From F23-B02 sp963625655 (GTDB lineage: Bacteria; Bacillota; Clostridia; Oscillospirales; Oscillospiraceae), in the NCBI GenBank assembly GCA_963625655.1, contig CAVFTS010000002.1:21567-85566 (forward strand): a stretch of DNA of 64,000 nt, written 5' to 3'. Below, piece after piece: positions 34,394-42,741 of this stretch. A program made the translations under genes and the position numbers. The first letter of the stretch is position 1. Each line of letters begins with the position of its first letter. The notes under the pieces were generated by a model. It did not search any database. It was not told the origin of the DNA and saw only the letters and a program-made list of their open reading frames with translations.

Positions 34394-36763
34394 ATGTATC
34401 AGATCATTAAGAGAGACGGAAAAATTGCGGAATTCGACATCAACAAGATCGCCGCAGCCATCAAAAAGGCTTTCGAGGCAACGGATACCGAGTACACCGA
34501 GAATATCATCGACTTCCTGTCGCTGAAGGTCTCGGCGGACTTTCTGCCCAAGATAAAGGACGGCTATATCGCAGTCGAGGACATTCAAGACTCGGTCGAG
34601 GCGGTGCTGTCGAGGGGCGGCTACGAGAGCGTTGCCAAGGCCTACATTCTCTACCGCAAGCAGAGAGAGAAGCTCCGCAACATGAAGAGCACCTACCTTG
34701 ACTACAAGGAAACCGTGAACGGCTACGTCAACGTGCTTGACTGGCGTGTGAAGGAAAACTCCACCGTCACCTATTCCGTCGGCGGACTCATCCTTTCAAA
34801 CTCCGGAGCCATCACCGCCAACTACTGGCTCAGCGAGATATACGACGAGGAGATCGCAAACGCACACCGCAACTGCGACTTCCACCTGCACGATCTGAGC
34901 ATGCTCACCGGCTACTGCGCAGGCTGGAGCTTAAAGCAGCTCATCCAGCAGGGTCTCGGTATCCCCGGCAAGATAAACTCCTCCCCCGCAAGCCATCTCA
35001 GCACCCTGTGCAATCAGATGGTCAACTTCCTCGGCATAATGCAGAACGAGTGGGCGGGCGCACAGGCGTTTTCCGGCTTCGACACCTATCTTGCACCCTT
35101 TGTCAAGGTCGACAAGCTGACCTACAAGGAGGTCAAGCAGTGCATACAGAGCTTCATCTTCGGCGTGAACACTCCGTCCCGCTGGGGTACTCAGGCTCCG
35201 TTCTCCAACATCACTCTTGACTGGACGGTCCCCGCAGACCTCAAGGATATGCCCGCCATCGTCGGCGGAAAGGAGAGGGACTTCACCTACGGCGACTGCG
35301 TCGAGGAAATGGCGATGGTCAACAAGGCGTTCATCGACATCATGATCGAGGGCGATGCCAACGGCAGAGGCTTCCAGTACCCCATCCCCACCTATTCCAT
35401 CACCCGTGACTTCGACTGGACTCCCACCGAGAACAACAAGCTGCTGTTTGAAATGACCGCAAAGTACGGCACCCCGTACTTCTCCAACTACATAAACTCC
35501 GATATGGAGCCGTCCGATGTCCGCTCCATGTGCTGCCGTCTGCGCCTTGACCTGCGTGAGCTGCGCAAGAAATCCGGCGGCTTCTTCGGCTCCGGCGAAA
35601 GCACCGGCTCGGTCGGCGTCGTGACCATCAATATGCCCCGTATAGCATATCTTGCAAGCGACGAGGCGGACTTCTACAAGCGTCTTGACAAGATGATGGA
35701 CCTTGCGGCACGCTCTTTGAAGATAAAGCGCACCGTCATCACGAAGCTTTTAAACGAGGGACTTTACCCCTACACCAAATACTACCTCGGCACCTTTGAC
35801 AATCACTTCTCCACCATCGGACTTGTCGGCATGAACGAGGCGGGACTCAACGCAAACTGGATCCGCTGCGACATGACCCACGAGAAGTGCCAGCAGTTCA
35901 CCAAGGACGTACTCAATCATATGAGAGAGCGCCTGTCCGACTATCAGGAGCAGTACGGCGACCTCTATAACCTTGAAGCGACCCCGGCGGAAAGCACCTC
36001 CTACCGTCTTGCAAAGCACGACAAGGAGCAGTTCCCCGACATCATCACCGCAAACGAGGAGTCCGGCGTTCCGTATTACACCAACTCCAGCCACCTGCCC
36101 GTCAGCTACACGGACGACATCTTCTCCGCACTTGACATTCAGGATGAGCTTCAGACCCTGTACACTTCGGGAACGGTGTTCCACGCCTTCCTCGGCGAGA
36201 AGCTGCCCACTTGGGAAGCCGCCGCAAAGCTTGTCCGCAAGATAGCGGAAAATTACAAGCTGCCGTACTACACGATAAGCCCGACCTACTCCGTCTGCAA
36301 GAACCACGGCTACCTTGAGGGTGAGCAGTTTGTCTGCCCCCACTGCGGCGAAAACGCCGAGGTGTACAGCCGCATCACCGGATACTATCGTCCCGTGCAG
36401 AACTGGAACAACGGCAAAACTCAGGAGTACAAGGATCGCAAGGAGTACAACGTTGAGACCTCCGTGCTGACGCACAGCGGCCCGCTCAATATGCCCGAAG
36501 CGGAGAAAAAGTGCGACTGCGCCGCTCCCTCAAACGAGAAGCGCACCATTCTGTTCGTGAAGAACAACTGCCCCAACTGCCGCATGGCATACGGCTACCT
36601 CGACAAGGCGGGACTTCAGTACGAGAAGATAAATGCCGAGGAGAACGAGGAGCTTGCCCGTTCCTACGGCATCCGTCAGGCGCCGACGCTCGTTATTGTT
36701 GACGGCGACAGCCTTGAGAAGTTTGCGGGTGCGGTTGCGATAAAGCAGTACCTCTTCAAGTAA
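34394..36763 (+). CDS. nrdD: Class III ribonucleotide reductase fused to a C-terminal glutaredoxin-like domain
   Basis: A 789-residue oxygen-sensitive enzyme that reduces ribonucleoside triphosphates to deoxynucleotides. An N-terminal ATP-cone (IIKRDGKIAEFDINKI, residues ~1-95) is followed by the glycyl-radical barrel with CCRLRLDLREL and NSSHLPVSYTDD. The C-terminal zinc and glycyl-radical region has FVCPHCGENAEVYSRITGYYRPV, with Gly in RITGY as the radical site. Residues about 718-789 form an extra thioredoxin-fold domain with a CPNC active site (Cys726, Cys729) and a QAPTLVI cis-Pro segment, like NrdH/glutaredoxin. The fusion, together with the reductase gene 13 bp downstream, suggests a thiol-fed enzyme rather than a formate-dependent one. 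Confidence 0.95.
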   Translation: MYQIIKRDGKIAEFDINKIAAAIKKAFEATDTEYTENIIDFLSLKVSADFLPKIKDGYIAVEDIQDSVEAVLSRGGYESVAKAYILYRKQREKLRNMKSTYLDYKETVNGYVNVLDWRVKENSTVTYSVGGLILSNSGAITANYWLSEIYDEEIANAHRNCDFHLHDLSMLTGYCAGWSLKQLIQQGLGIPGKINSSPASHLSTLCNQMVNFLGIMQNEWAGAQAFSGFDTYLAPFVKVDKLTYKEVKQCIQSFIFGVNTPSRWGTQAPFSNITLDWTVPADLKDMPAIVGGKERDFTYGDCVEEMAMVNKAFIDIMIEGDANGRGFQYPIPTYSITRDFDWTPTENNKLLFEMTAKYGTPYFSNYINSDMEPSDVRSMCCRLRLDLRELRKKSGGFFGSGESTGSVGVVTINMPRIAYLASDEADFYKRLDKMMDLAARSLKIKRTVITKLLNEGLYPYTKYYLGTFDNHFSTIGLVGMNEAGLNANWIRCDMTHEKCQQFTKDVLNHMRERLSDYQEQYGDLYNLEATPAESTSYRLAKHDKEQFPDIITANEESGVPYYTNSSHLPVSYTDDIFSALDIQDELQTLYTSGTVFHAFLGEKLPTWEAAAKLVRKIAENYKLPYYTISPTYSVCKNHGYLEGEQFVCPHCGENAEVYSRITGYYRPVQNWNNGKTQEYKDRKEYNVETSVLTHSGPLNMPEAEKKCDCAAPSNEKRTILFVKNNCPNCRMAYGYLDKAGLQYEKINAEENEELARSYGIRQAPTLVIVDGDSLEKFAGAVAIKQYLFK

Positions 36764-36776
36764 AGGACAGGGTACG

Positions 36777-37685
36777 ATGTACGATATTATAATCATAGGC
36801 GGCGGCCCTGCGGGACTCACTGCCGCAACCTATGCCCGCAGAGCCGGAAAAACCGTGCTGTGCATCGAAAAAAGCGGCTTCGGCGGTCAGATCACATGGT
36901 CGCCGAAGGTGGAAAATTTCCCGTCGGTGGAGTCCGCATCCGGCATGGAGCTTGGCGACCTCATGATGGCTCAGGCGGAGCATCAGGGTGCGGAGCTTGA
37001 GCTGGACGAGGTTCTGGAGATTGTCGACTGCGGTGCGGTAAAGCAGGTAAAAACCGAGTTCGGCGGTGTTTTTGAGGCGAAGGCGGTCATTGTTGCGACG
37101 GGCGCAAAGCCCAAGATGGCGGGAATCCCCGACGAGGAGAGCTACCTCGGAGCGGGACTTTGCTTCTGCGCTCTGTGCGACGGCGCCTTTTACAAGGGCA
37201 GGCCCGTTGCGGTGTACGGCGGCGGCAACTCCGCACTTCAGGATGCGGTGCTGCTCTCCGACCTCTGCTCGAAGGTGTATCTCATCCACCGCCGCAGCAC
37301 ATTCAGAGGCGAGGCAAAGCTCGTGCAGGCGCTTGAGAAAAAGAGCAACGTCGAGTTCGTGACGGAAAGCACCGTGAGCGCCCTTTCGGGTGACGGCGAG
37401 CTTCGCTCGATCACCGTGACGGACGCCGCCGGAAACGAGCGTGAGATAGAGGCGGACGCACTTTTTGTTGCGATAGGACACGCACCCGACAACGCAGCCT
37501 TTGCGCAGCTCATGGAGCTTGACGGCGCCGGCTACGCCGAATCGGGTGAGGACTGCCACACCAAAACTCCGGGCGTTTTCGTTGCCGGAGACTGCCGAAA
37601 AAAGACGGTGCGCCAGCTCACCACAGCCTGTGCCGACGGTTCGGCGGCAGCGCTTGCCGCCTGCAAGTACATAGACGAATTATAA
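36777..37685 (+). CDS. Thioredoxin-reductase-like FAD/NAD(P) disulfide oxidoreductase
   Basis: A 302-residue flavoprotein of the low-molecular-weight thioredoxin reductase family. It has the FAD-binding IIIIGGGPAGLTAATYARRAG, the active-site dithiol CALC in FCALCDGAFYKG, an NAD(P)-binding VYGGGNSALQDAVLL and the C-terminal FAD motif VFVAGDCRKKTVRQLTTACADG. The NADPH-type HRRS-x-F-R signature (IHRRSTFRGE) is present. Located directly after nrdD-Grx, it most likely reduces the glutaredoxin-like domain of NrdD. A general thioredoxin reductase role is also possible. Confidence 0.93.
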   Translation: MYDIIIIGGGPAGLTAATYARRAGKTVLCIEKSGFGGQITWSPKVENFPSVESASGMELGDLMMAQAEHQGAELELDEVLEIVDCGAVKQVKTEFGGVFEAKAVIVATGAKPKMAGIPDEESYLGAGLCFCALCDGAFYKGRPVAVYGGGNSALQDAVLLSDLCSKVYLIHRRSTFRGEAKLVQALEKKSNVEFVTESTVSALSGDGELRSITVTDAAGNEREIEADALFVAIGHAPDNAAFAQLMELDGAGYAESGEDCHTKTPGVFVAGDCRKKTVRQLTTACADGSAAALAACKYIDEL

Positions 37686-37726
37686 GGCATTACGGAGCTT
37701 ATTTTTCGTGTTGCTTGACCTGCCGC

Positions 37727-37759
37727 ACCGGAAGAGCCTTTTGGGAGCTTTTCCGGTGT
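37727..37759 (+). terminator. Hairpin after the reductase gene
   Basis: An imperfect stem CACCGGAAgAGC / GCTTTTCCGGTG with a T/G-rich loop but no T-run. Possibly a weak terminator or an RNA stabiliser. Confidence 0.35.
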
Positions 37760-37807
37760 CGCTGCCGATACGGGCAGAAATCATGGCGGAAGCGCTTAAG
37801 ATTTATG

Positions 37808-37836
37808 TTTACAAAGGCAGGAAAGTGTATTAAAAT
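37808..37836 (+). promoter_or_regulatory. Promoter of the MarR gene at 37871
   Basis: TTTACA (37808-37813), a 17-bp spacer and TAAAAT (37831-37836), 34 bp before the ATG. Confidence 0.75.
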
Positions 37837-37870
37837 AGCAGCAGCAATCTGAGCGAGGAGATACCCCGAA

Positions 37871-38311
37871 ATGATGGAAAGCAGCTTTGTAGAGGTCTAT
37901 GACAAGTTTAAGCTTGAATTTTTCAGAAGAATATTCGAGCTTGTGCGTGAGCGTGAGGGCTCGCTTTCGGCAATGGAGGCGTTCTCGATCGAGGTCATCC
38001 ATGCCCTGCATGAGCCGACCGTCGGACAGTTTGCGGAGTTTCTCAATATCTCTCAGTCCAATGCGACTTATAAGGTCAACAATCTGATAAAGAAGGGCTA
38101 CCTCATCCGCCAGAATTCGGAGACGGACAGGAGAGAGTATCACCTCATACTTTCCGACAAGTATTACGGCTACACCGACATCATGCGCAGCTATGTGGAC
38201 ACCGTCGTCGGGCGCATCCGCAAGAGCTTTACGCCGGAGGAGGCAAAGCGGTTCGGCGATATGCTCGACCGCATATCAAATGAAATGATGCCGGAGGCGG
38301 ACAACATATAA
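37871..38311 (+). CDS. MarR family transcriptional regulator
   Basis: A 146-residue winged-helix protein. The DNA-recognition region is TVGQFAEFLNISQSNATYKVNNL and the wing is KGYLIRQNSETDRREYHLILSDKYYGY, the common D-R-R wing tip of MarR proteins. Long helices at both ends provide dimerisation. GAGGAG lies about 10 bases before the ATG. A second ATG one codon later is an alternative start. It has its own promoter and terminator. The targets are unknown. The redox operon ends 185 bp upstream, so a link is only positional. Confidence 0.9.
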   Translation: MMESSFVEVYDKFKLEFFRRIFELVREREGSLSAMEAFSIEVIHALHEPTVGQFAEFLNISQSNATYKVNNLIKKGYLIRQNSETDRREYHLILSDKYYGYTDIMRSYVDTVVGRIRKSFTPEEAKRFGDMLDRISNEMMPEADNI

Positions 38312-38384
38312 AATTAAAGGCAAGGGCAGACTCAGATAAGGATAAGTCGGTTTTGCGTGGATCTTTTCCGCCCATACTTCATAA

Positions 38385-38423
38385 AAAAATCTCGGTAATA
38401 CACAAAGTATTGCCGAGATTTTG
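38385..38423. terminator. Bidirectional terminator between marR-like gene and pyrophosphatase
   Basis: A 14-bp stem AATCTCGGTAATAC / GTATTGCCGAGATT (one G-U pair) with a 5-base loop, A-run before and T-run after, between convergent genes. Confidence 0.9.
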
Positions 38424-38431
38424 CTGTCTTT

Positions 38432-40045
38432 TTAGCCCCACAGAGCGGTGAGCATGGGGATTATCTGCTTTTTGCGGCTCATAACGCCGGGGAGGAACAG
38501 GCAATTGTCCTTCGGCTCGACGGAGAAGGCACGGCGGATCGTGTCGTCGCTGCCGATGTATACGAGCTGCGTACCCTCCAAAAGCACGTCGGTCAGCATG
38601 AGGATGATTATGCCGTAGCCCTTAGCGTCCTTGAGCTTTCGCATCTCGGAGAGGAAATCCTCTCTGCGTTCGAGCATCTTGGAGGAGTCGAGCGTCGTGA
38701 CCTGACCCACGCCGATGAAATGCTCGGCGATGTGAAACTCCTTGAAGTCGCCGCCGATAAGCTCGCTCACGGGCTTTTGATCCGAGAAGCCGGCCGCAAA
38801 AAGCTCCTTGCCCAGCTCGTCGAGCGAGACCTTGCCCAGTCTTGCCATGCGCTCCGCCATGGCGATGTCACGCTTCGTGCAGGTGGGAGACTTGAACATT
38901 ACCGTGTCGGAGAGTATCGCCGCTGCGATAAGCCCCGCCATTGCCGGCGACGGCAGAACGCCGTGCTCCTGATACATACAGGCAATGATGGTCGCCGTGC
39001 TGCCGACGGGCTCGTTGCGCATTCTGATGGGCTGCATGGTCTGGATGTCGGCGAGGCGGTGGTGGTCGATTATCTCAAGTATCTCCGCCTGCTCAAGCCC
39101 CGGAACCGCCTGACACATCTCGTTGTGGTCAACAAGCACGACACGCTTTCTCCTCGGCTTGAGGAGGTGGTATCGGGAGAGAGTGCCGACGACGTGCTCA
39201 TTCTCGTCAAGCACCGGGTAGCAGCGGAAGCGGCTCTTTAAGACCTCTTCCTTAACGTCGTCTATGTAGTCGTTGAGATGGAAACAGATGATGCCGTCCG
39301 TGTGGCAGGGGCGGGAAATGGGTATCGCCTGATATATGAGCTTTGCGACTCTGCTTGCGTCGAAGGGGGTGGAGATTATGCAGGTGCGCTTGCCGCTCTC
39401 CAGCCACTCCTGCCGTGCCTCCGTCTGGCAGAGGATGATGCAGCTTACGCCGATGTCGAGCGCACGCTCTACCATCTCCGGCTGATCGCCGCACAGCACG
39501 ATGCTGTCGGGGTCGGAAAAGAGCAGGTTCGGGCAGCTCTGCGGCAGTGCGATGATGACGTTGCCGGCAACGGAATCCACAAGCTCCGCAGCGTCGTTTA
39601 ACAGCTTTCCCTCAAGCACGCTGAGGATGTTGAACAGCGGAATGTCGTCAAGGTGCGGATCACTTATCGTGAGCATGCTGTATGCGGCGATGTCGCCTGC
39701 GGAAAGGGTTCCGAACAGGCTGCCGTCGGAGTTGAGGACGGGGATGACGGAGATCTTCTGCTCCTTCATTATGTGCCACGCCCTGTCCATCGTAACGCCG
39801 GAATCGAGCGCAGGCGGGGTGTCGAAATCCAGATCACGCACCTGTGTGCGGACGTCCTTTATGAACTTGGGCGGATTAAAGCCGAATCTGTCGAGCATAC
39901 GCTGGGTCTCGTCGCTTATATGACCGAGGTGGGCGGCGACGTAATCCCGATCGCCGAGGGCGTTGCGCAGAGCGGCGTAGCTCATTGCGGATACCACCGA
40001 GTCGGTGTCGGGGTTCCTGTGTCCGACAACAAAAATTTCGTTCAT
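38432..40045 (-). CDS. ppaC: Mn-dependent inorganic diphosphatase with CBS and DRTGG regulatory domains
   Basis: A 537-residue family II pyrophosphatase (DHH superfamily). The N-terminal DHH part has VGHRNPDTDSVVSAM (metal ligands). A regulatory insert from about residue 65 to 305 contains a CBS pair split by a DRTGG domain (TMDRAWHIMKEQKISVIPVL; RCYPVLDENEHVVGTLSRYHLL). The DHH core then resumes with DHHRLADIQTM, and the DHHA2 domain closes the protein. Clostridial CBS-PPases of this layout are inhibited by AMP/ADP and activated by ATP or diadenosine polyphosphates. AAGGAG precedes the ATG at 40045. Confidence 0.95.
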   Translation of the reverse strand: MNEIFVVGHRNPDTDSVVSAMSYAALRNALGDRDYVAAHLGHISDETQRMLDRFGFNPPKFIKDVRTQVRDLDFDTPPALDSGVTMDRAWHIMKEQKISVIPVLNSDGSLFGTLSAGDIAAYSMLTISDPHLDDIPLFNILSVLEGKLLNDAAELVDSVAGNVIIALPQSCPNLLFSDPDSIVLCGDQPEMVERALDIGVSCIILCQTEARQEWLESGKRTCIISTPFDASRVAKLIYQAIPISRPCHTDGIICFHLNDYIDDVKEEVLKSRFRCYPVLDENEHVVGTLSRYHLLKPRRKRVVLVDHNEMCQAVPGLEQAEILEIIDHHRLADIQTMQPIRMRNEPVGSTATIIACMYQEHGVLPSPAMAGLIAAAILSDTVMFKSPTCTKRDIAMAERMARLGKVSLDELGKELFAAGFSDQKPVSELIGGDFKEFHIAEHFIGVGQVTTLDSSKMLERREDFLSEMRKLKDAKGYGIIILMLTDVLLEGTQLVYIGSDDTIRRAFSVEPKDNCLFLPGVMSRKKQIIPMLTALWG

Positions 40046-40093
40046 GTTTTTGTCTCCTTCTGCGGCGTATCGGTACGCCGCTTGCAGCACAAT

Positions 40094-40121
40094 ATTATAA
40101 TTATTCGGACAAAAAAGTCAA
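40094..40121 (-). promoter_or_regulatory. Promoter of the pyrophosphatase gene
   Basis: On the minus strand, TTGACT (40116-40121), a 16-bp spacer and TATAAT (40094-40099). The leader carries a stem GCGGCGTA / TACGCCGC (about 40062-40081) before the ribosome-binding site. 40122-40290 has no gene I can support. Confidence 0.8.
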
Positions 40122-40289
40122 TGCGCAGAGCCGTAAAGATTATTTTTGCTGTCCAACTACGCAAAGCTTGATTTTTTCGCCTTTGCGCCATATGCTTTTT
40201 TGCGAAAGGAGCTGACGGAAATGGAACAGGCCTGCCTCGGCTCGCTGTTTGCTTTAAAGAGGGGGCGTTGCCGGCAGGGCAACAAACTG

Positions 40290-40336
40290 AAAAAGAAAAG
40301 CTCCGTGACCGATGGTCTCGGAGCTTTTCTTTTTAG
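40290..40336 (-). terminator. Terminator of the 48-residue peptide gene
   Basis: A long stem AGAAAAGCTCCGTGACC / GGTCTCGGAGCTTTTCT with a 3-base loop followed by TTTTT on the minus strand. Confidence 0.9.
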
Positions 40337-40340
40337 TCAA

Positions 40341-40487
40341 TTAAGCCTTGTAGCCGGTGACGGCGCCAACAAGACCCTGAATGTAGGTGGGAACCCAACC
40401 GAGAATGTCCTTTACGAGGTTGAGCTTGGACTCAATTGCGAGACGAACGTCTTCATCAATGTTGAGAGCTCCGAGTTTGATGCACAT
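40341..40487 (-). CDS. 48-residue peptide with amphipathic/hydrophobic C-terminal half
   Basis: A free-standing small gene: promoter, AAGGAGG 8 bases before the ATG at 40487, 48 codons and a strong terminator. The peptide starts MCIKLGALNIDEDVR, continues with a charged helix (LAIESKLNLVKDIL) and ends in a glycine-containing hydrophobic stretch (GWVPTYIQGLVGAVTGYKA). It lacks a classical signal peptide and any leader-cleavage motif I recognise. It could be a membrane-active peptide, a leaderless bacteriocin-like product or a small regulatory protein. No modification or immunity gene is adjacent. An upstream in-frame start at 40619 would lack a ribosome-binding site. Confidence 0.7.
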   Translation of the reverse strand: MCIKLGALNIDEDVRLAIESKLNLVKDILGWVPTYIQGLVGAVTGYKA

Positions 40488-40523
40488 AATACTTCCTCCT
40501 TGAATTATTGTTCGGATATTATG

Positions 40524-40553
40524 ACTATACCACAATCCGAGGCGTTTTGTAAA
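40524..40553 (-). promoter_or_regulatory. Promoter of the 48-residue peptide gene
   Basis: On the minus strand, TTTACA (40548-40553), an 18-bp spacer and TATAGT (40524-40529), 37 bp before the ATG. Confidence 0.8.
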
Positions 40554-40611
40554 TAACAATTTTTGCTTTGTATCAAAAATAGCCCTGTTTGTACGAAAAA
40601 AAGCATTCGTA

Positions 40612-41886
40612 TCAGTCATCGAGCATTATTTCGAGGATCTCGCTGTCCGTCTCACGCATACCCTCACGGGCAAGCTTGCCGACGCTTTCAATGGTTTTTT
40701 CGACATCGCCCTTGAGTATTCCGTCGCCGCCGCAAAGACCTTTGCCCCGTTCATAGAGGTCAAAGCCGAGAAGCCCCGCTTCGACGGCGGAGGCGATCTT
40801 CGTTGCGCAGGAGGGCTTTGCACCGTCGCACACGGTGCCGGAGATCATGCCGAGGGTGTTGGTTATCGTTGCGCTGACGGCGTCAACGCTGCCCTCGCAG
40901 AGCCACGCCACGCCAGCCGCCGCACCGCAGCCCGCCGAGACTGCGCCGCAGAACGCCGACAGTCTGCCGATGGGCGTTTTCTGATGCACGGTCACAAGGT
41001 TCGACACGACGAGCGCACGCAGAAGTCTGTCATGATCTGCGCCCATGTCCTGAGCGTAGACGATGACGGGCAGGGAGGCGGTCATGCCCTGATTGCCGCT
41101 GCCGGAGACGATGACCACGGGCAGCTCGCAGCCGCTCATGCGGGCGTCGGAGCCTGCTGCGGCGACAGCCCTCGCTCTGACCCTGACGTCGCTGCCTCTC
41201 GTGGAAAGCAAGGTCTTACCGACGGAAGCGCCGTACTCGCCCCTGAGCCCTTCCTGCGAAATGGCGGTGTTGTAAGCTATCTGCCGCTCAAGCAGCTCAC
41301 GCACATCGTCTATGCGGACGCACTCGGCAAACTCCACGATGCCCTTGACGCTCAGCACACTGCGGTCGGTCTCGCCGCCACCTTCCGCAGCATCGTCAAG
41401 CCGCAGCAGCACATCGCCGTTTTTCTCGATAAGCACGATATTCGTGTGATAGTCCGCAATGCGCAGACGCACGCAGTCGGTGCCTTTATAAAGCCGAAGG
41501 TCGATGTCAAGCAGCTTCGGGCTTTGCGACTTTATCACCGTCATGGCGCAGGAGTCCATAAACTCACGGATGAGGTGAATGTCCTCCTCACGAACGTTCG
41601 CAAGCACCTCAAGCTGCCTGTCCGCATCACCGACGGTGACGCCCGCTGCGACGGCGGCGGTGATGCCTTTAAGCCCGCCCGTGTTGGGGACGACGACGCT
41701 TTTTACGTTTTTGATAATGTTGCCGCTTATAACTATGTCGATCTTGTCGGGCATTTCGCCGAGGATCTGCCGTGCCTTTGCGGCGGCATACGCCATGGCG
41801 ATAGGCTCCGTGCAGCCCATGGCGGGGATAAGCTCCTCTCTGAGAATTTGCAGATATTGCCCGTAGATCTTATCGCCGACTTCCAT
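40612..41886 (-). CDS. L-cysteine desulfidase family protein (UPF0597/CyuA-like)
   Basis: A 424-residue cytoplasmic enzyme of the serine dehydratase alpha-chain-like group (UPF0597). The N-terminal GCTEPIAMAYAAAKA carries a candidate iron-sulfur Cys, and further Cys residues lie in GAVSAGCGAAAG and CDGAKPSCATK, as in CyuA, which breaks L-cysteine into pyruvate, ammonia and sulfide without PLP. GSGNQGMTASLPVIVYA is another family block. The ATG at 41886 has AAAGGAGAG at normal distance. It appears monocistronic. Serine as an alternative substrate cannot be excluded from sequence. Confidence 0.9.
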   Translation of the reverse strand: MEVGDKIYGQYLQILREELIPAMGCTEPIAMAYAAAKARQILGEMPDKIDIVISGNIIKNVKSVVVPNTGGLKGITAAVAAGVTVGDADRQLEVLANVREEDIHLIREFMDSCAMTVIKSQSPKLLDIDLRLYKGTDCVRLRIADYHTNIVLIEKNGDVLLRLDDAAEGGGETDRSVLSVKGIVEFAECVRIDDVRELLERQIAYNTAISQEGLRGEYGASVGKTLLSTRGSDVRVRARAVAAAGSDARMSGCELPVVIVSGSGNQGMTASLPVIVYAQDMGADHDRLLRALVVSNLVTVHQKTPIGRLSAFCGAVSAGCGAAAGVAWLCEGSVDAVSATITNTLGMISGTVCDGAKPSCATKIASAVEAGLLGFDLYERGKGLCGGDGILKGDVEKTIESVGKLAREGMRETDSEILEIMLDD

Positions 41887-41929
41887 GAAAACTCTCTCCT
41901 TTACGCTTATTTTTCGATTATCTGAGTCC

Positions 41930-41958
41930 ATTATAGCAAATTGCGGAGGATTTGTACA
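41930..41958 (-). promoter_or_regulatory. Promoter of the cysteine desulfidase gene
   Basis: On the minus strand, TGTACA (41953-41958), a 17-bp spacer and TATAAT (41930-41935). Confidence 0.65.
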
Positions 41959-42003
41959 CAATAATACAATTTTTACAAAATGATATTTAAATGTCAAAAT
42001 GAC

Positions 42004-42033
42004 TTGTATATTGTCGGCGTGATGTGTTATAAT
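42004..42033 (+). promoter_or_regulatory. Promoter of pssA
   Basis: TTGTAT (42004-42009), an 18-bp spacer and TATAAT (42028-42033), 32 bp before the start codon. It is divergent from the cysteine desulfidase promoter. Confidence 0.75.
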
Positions 42034-42065
42034 GCAAGAACTAAGACAGTTTGGAGATGTTTGTT

Positions 42066-42689
42066 TTGATCGGCTTTTACAATTACACGGTATGGCTGAC
42101 CTACATAGGTATGCTTTCATCCGTCATCGGCATAACCCTCGCCTGCGGAGGTCACCCCGTCGCTGCGGTCATATGCCTTATGTTTTCCGGCTTCTGCGAT
42201 ATGTTTGACGGCATCGTCGCCCGCACCAAAAAGGATCGCACCGCCGAGGAGTGCAGCTACGGTATACAGCTTGATTCGCTGAGCGACGTTATCTGCTTCG
42301 GCGTGTCCCCCGTAGTCATCGGAGTTTCCATGGGAGCCGACGAGTGGTGGCAGATCGCAATTATGGCGTTGTTTGCTCTCTGCGGACTTATCAGACTTGC
42401 CTATTACAACGTGACCGAGGAAATGCGTCAGAAGACCGAGACCGGAAAGCGCAAGCATTATCTCGGCGTTCCCATCACAAGCTCGGCGCTCACCGTTCCT
42501 CTGCTGTTCTGCTTCGAGGGGCTTTTGGGTAGGAACTTCCCCATTGCGTATACGCTCCTGCTGCTTGTCAACGGAGCGATGTTTGTACTGCCCATTCAGG
42601 TGAAGAAGCCCGGCAAGACGGGACTTGCGATGATGCTCGCCCTCGGCGTTATCTGCACCGTGCTTATCCTCATCTTTGCCGGGAAATGA
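42066..42689 (+). CDS. pssA: CDP-diacylglycerol-serine O-phosphatidyltransferase
   Basis: A 207-residue integral membrane enzyme making phosphatidylserine from CDP-diacylglycerol and serine. The CDP-alcohol phosphatidyltransferase motif is split over CDMFDGIVARTKKDRTAEECSYGIQLDSLSD (key residues D-G-x2-A-R-x8-G-x3-D-x3-D, all present). About six membrane helices follow the usual pattern. The start is taken as TTG at 42066, which has GGAG 9 bases upstream. An ATG at 42057 would abut the Shine-Dalgarno. Its product is the substrate of the phosphatidylserine decarboxylase encoded 5 kb downstream. Confidence 0.93.
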   Translation: MIGFYNYTVWLTYIGMLSSVIGITLACGGHPVAAVICLMFSGFCDMFDGIVARTKKDRTAEECSYGIQLDSLSDVICFGVSPVVIGVSMGADEWWQIAIMALFALCGLIRLAYYNVTEEMRQKTETGKRKHYLGVPITSSALTVPLLFCFEGLLGRNFPIAYTLLLLVNGAMFVLPIQVKKPGKTGLAMMLALGVICTVLILIFAGK

Positions 42690-42698
42690 TATACGGCA

Positions 42699-42737
42699 GT
42701 AAAAAAATTCCGTACCCCCGGGTACGGAATTTTTTTG
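42699..42737. terminator. Bidirectional terminator after pssA
   Basis: AAAAAATTCCGTACC / GGTACGGAATTTTTT stem with a short C/G loop, between pssA and the convergent aconitase X genes. Confidence 0.92.
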
Positions 42738-42741
42738 TTGT

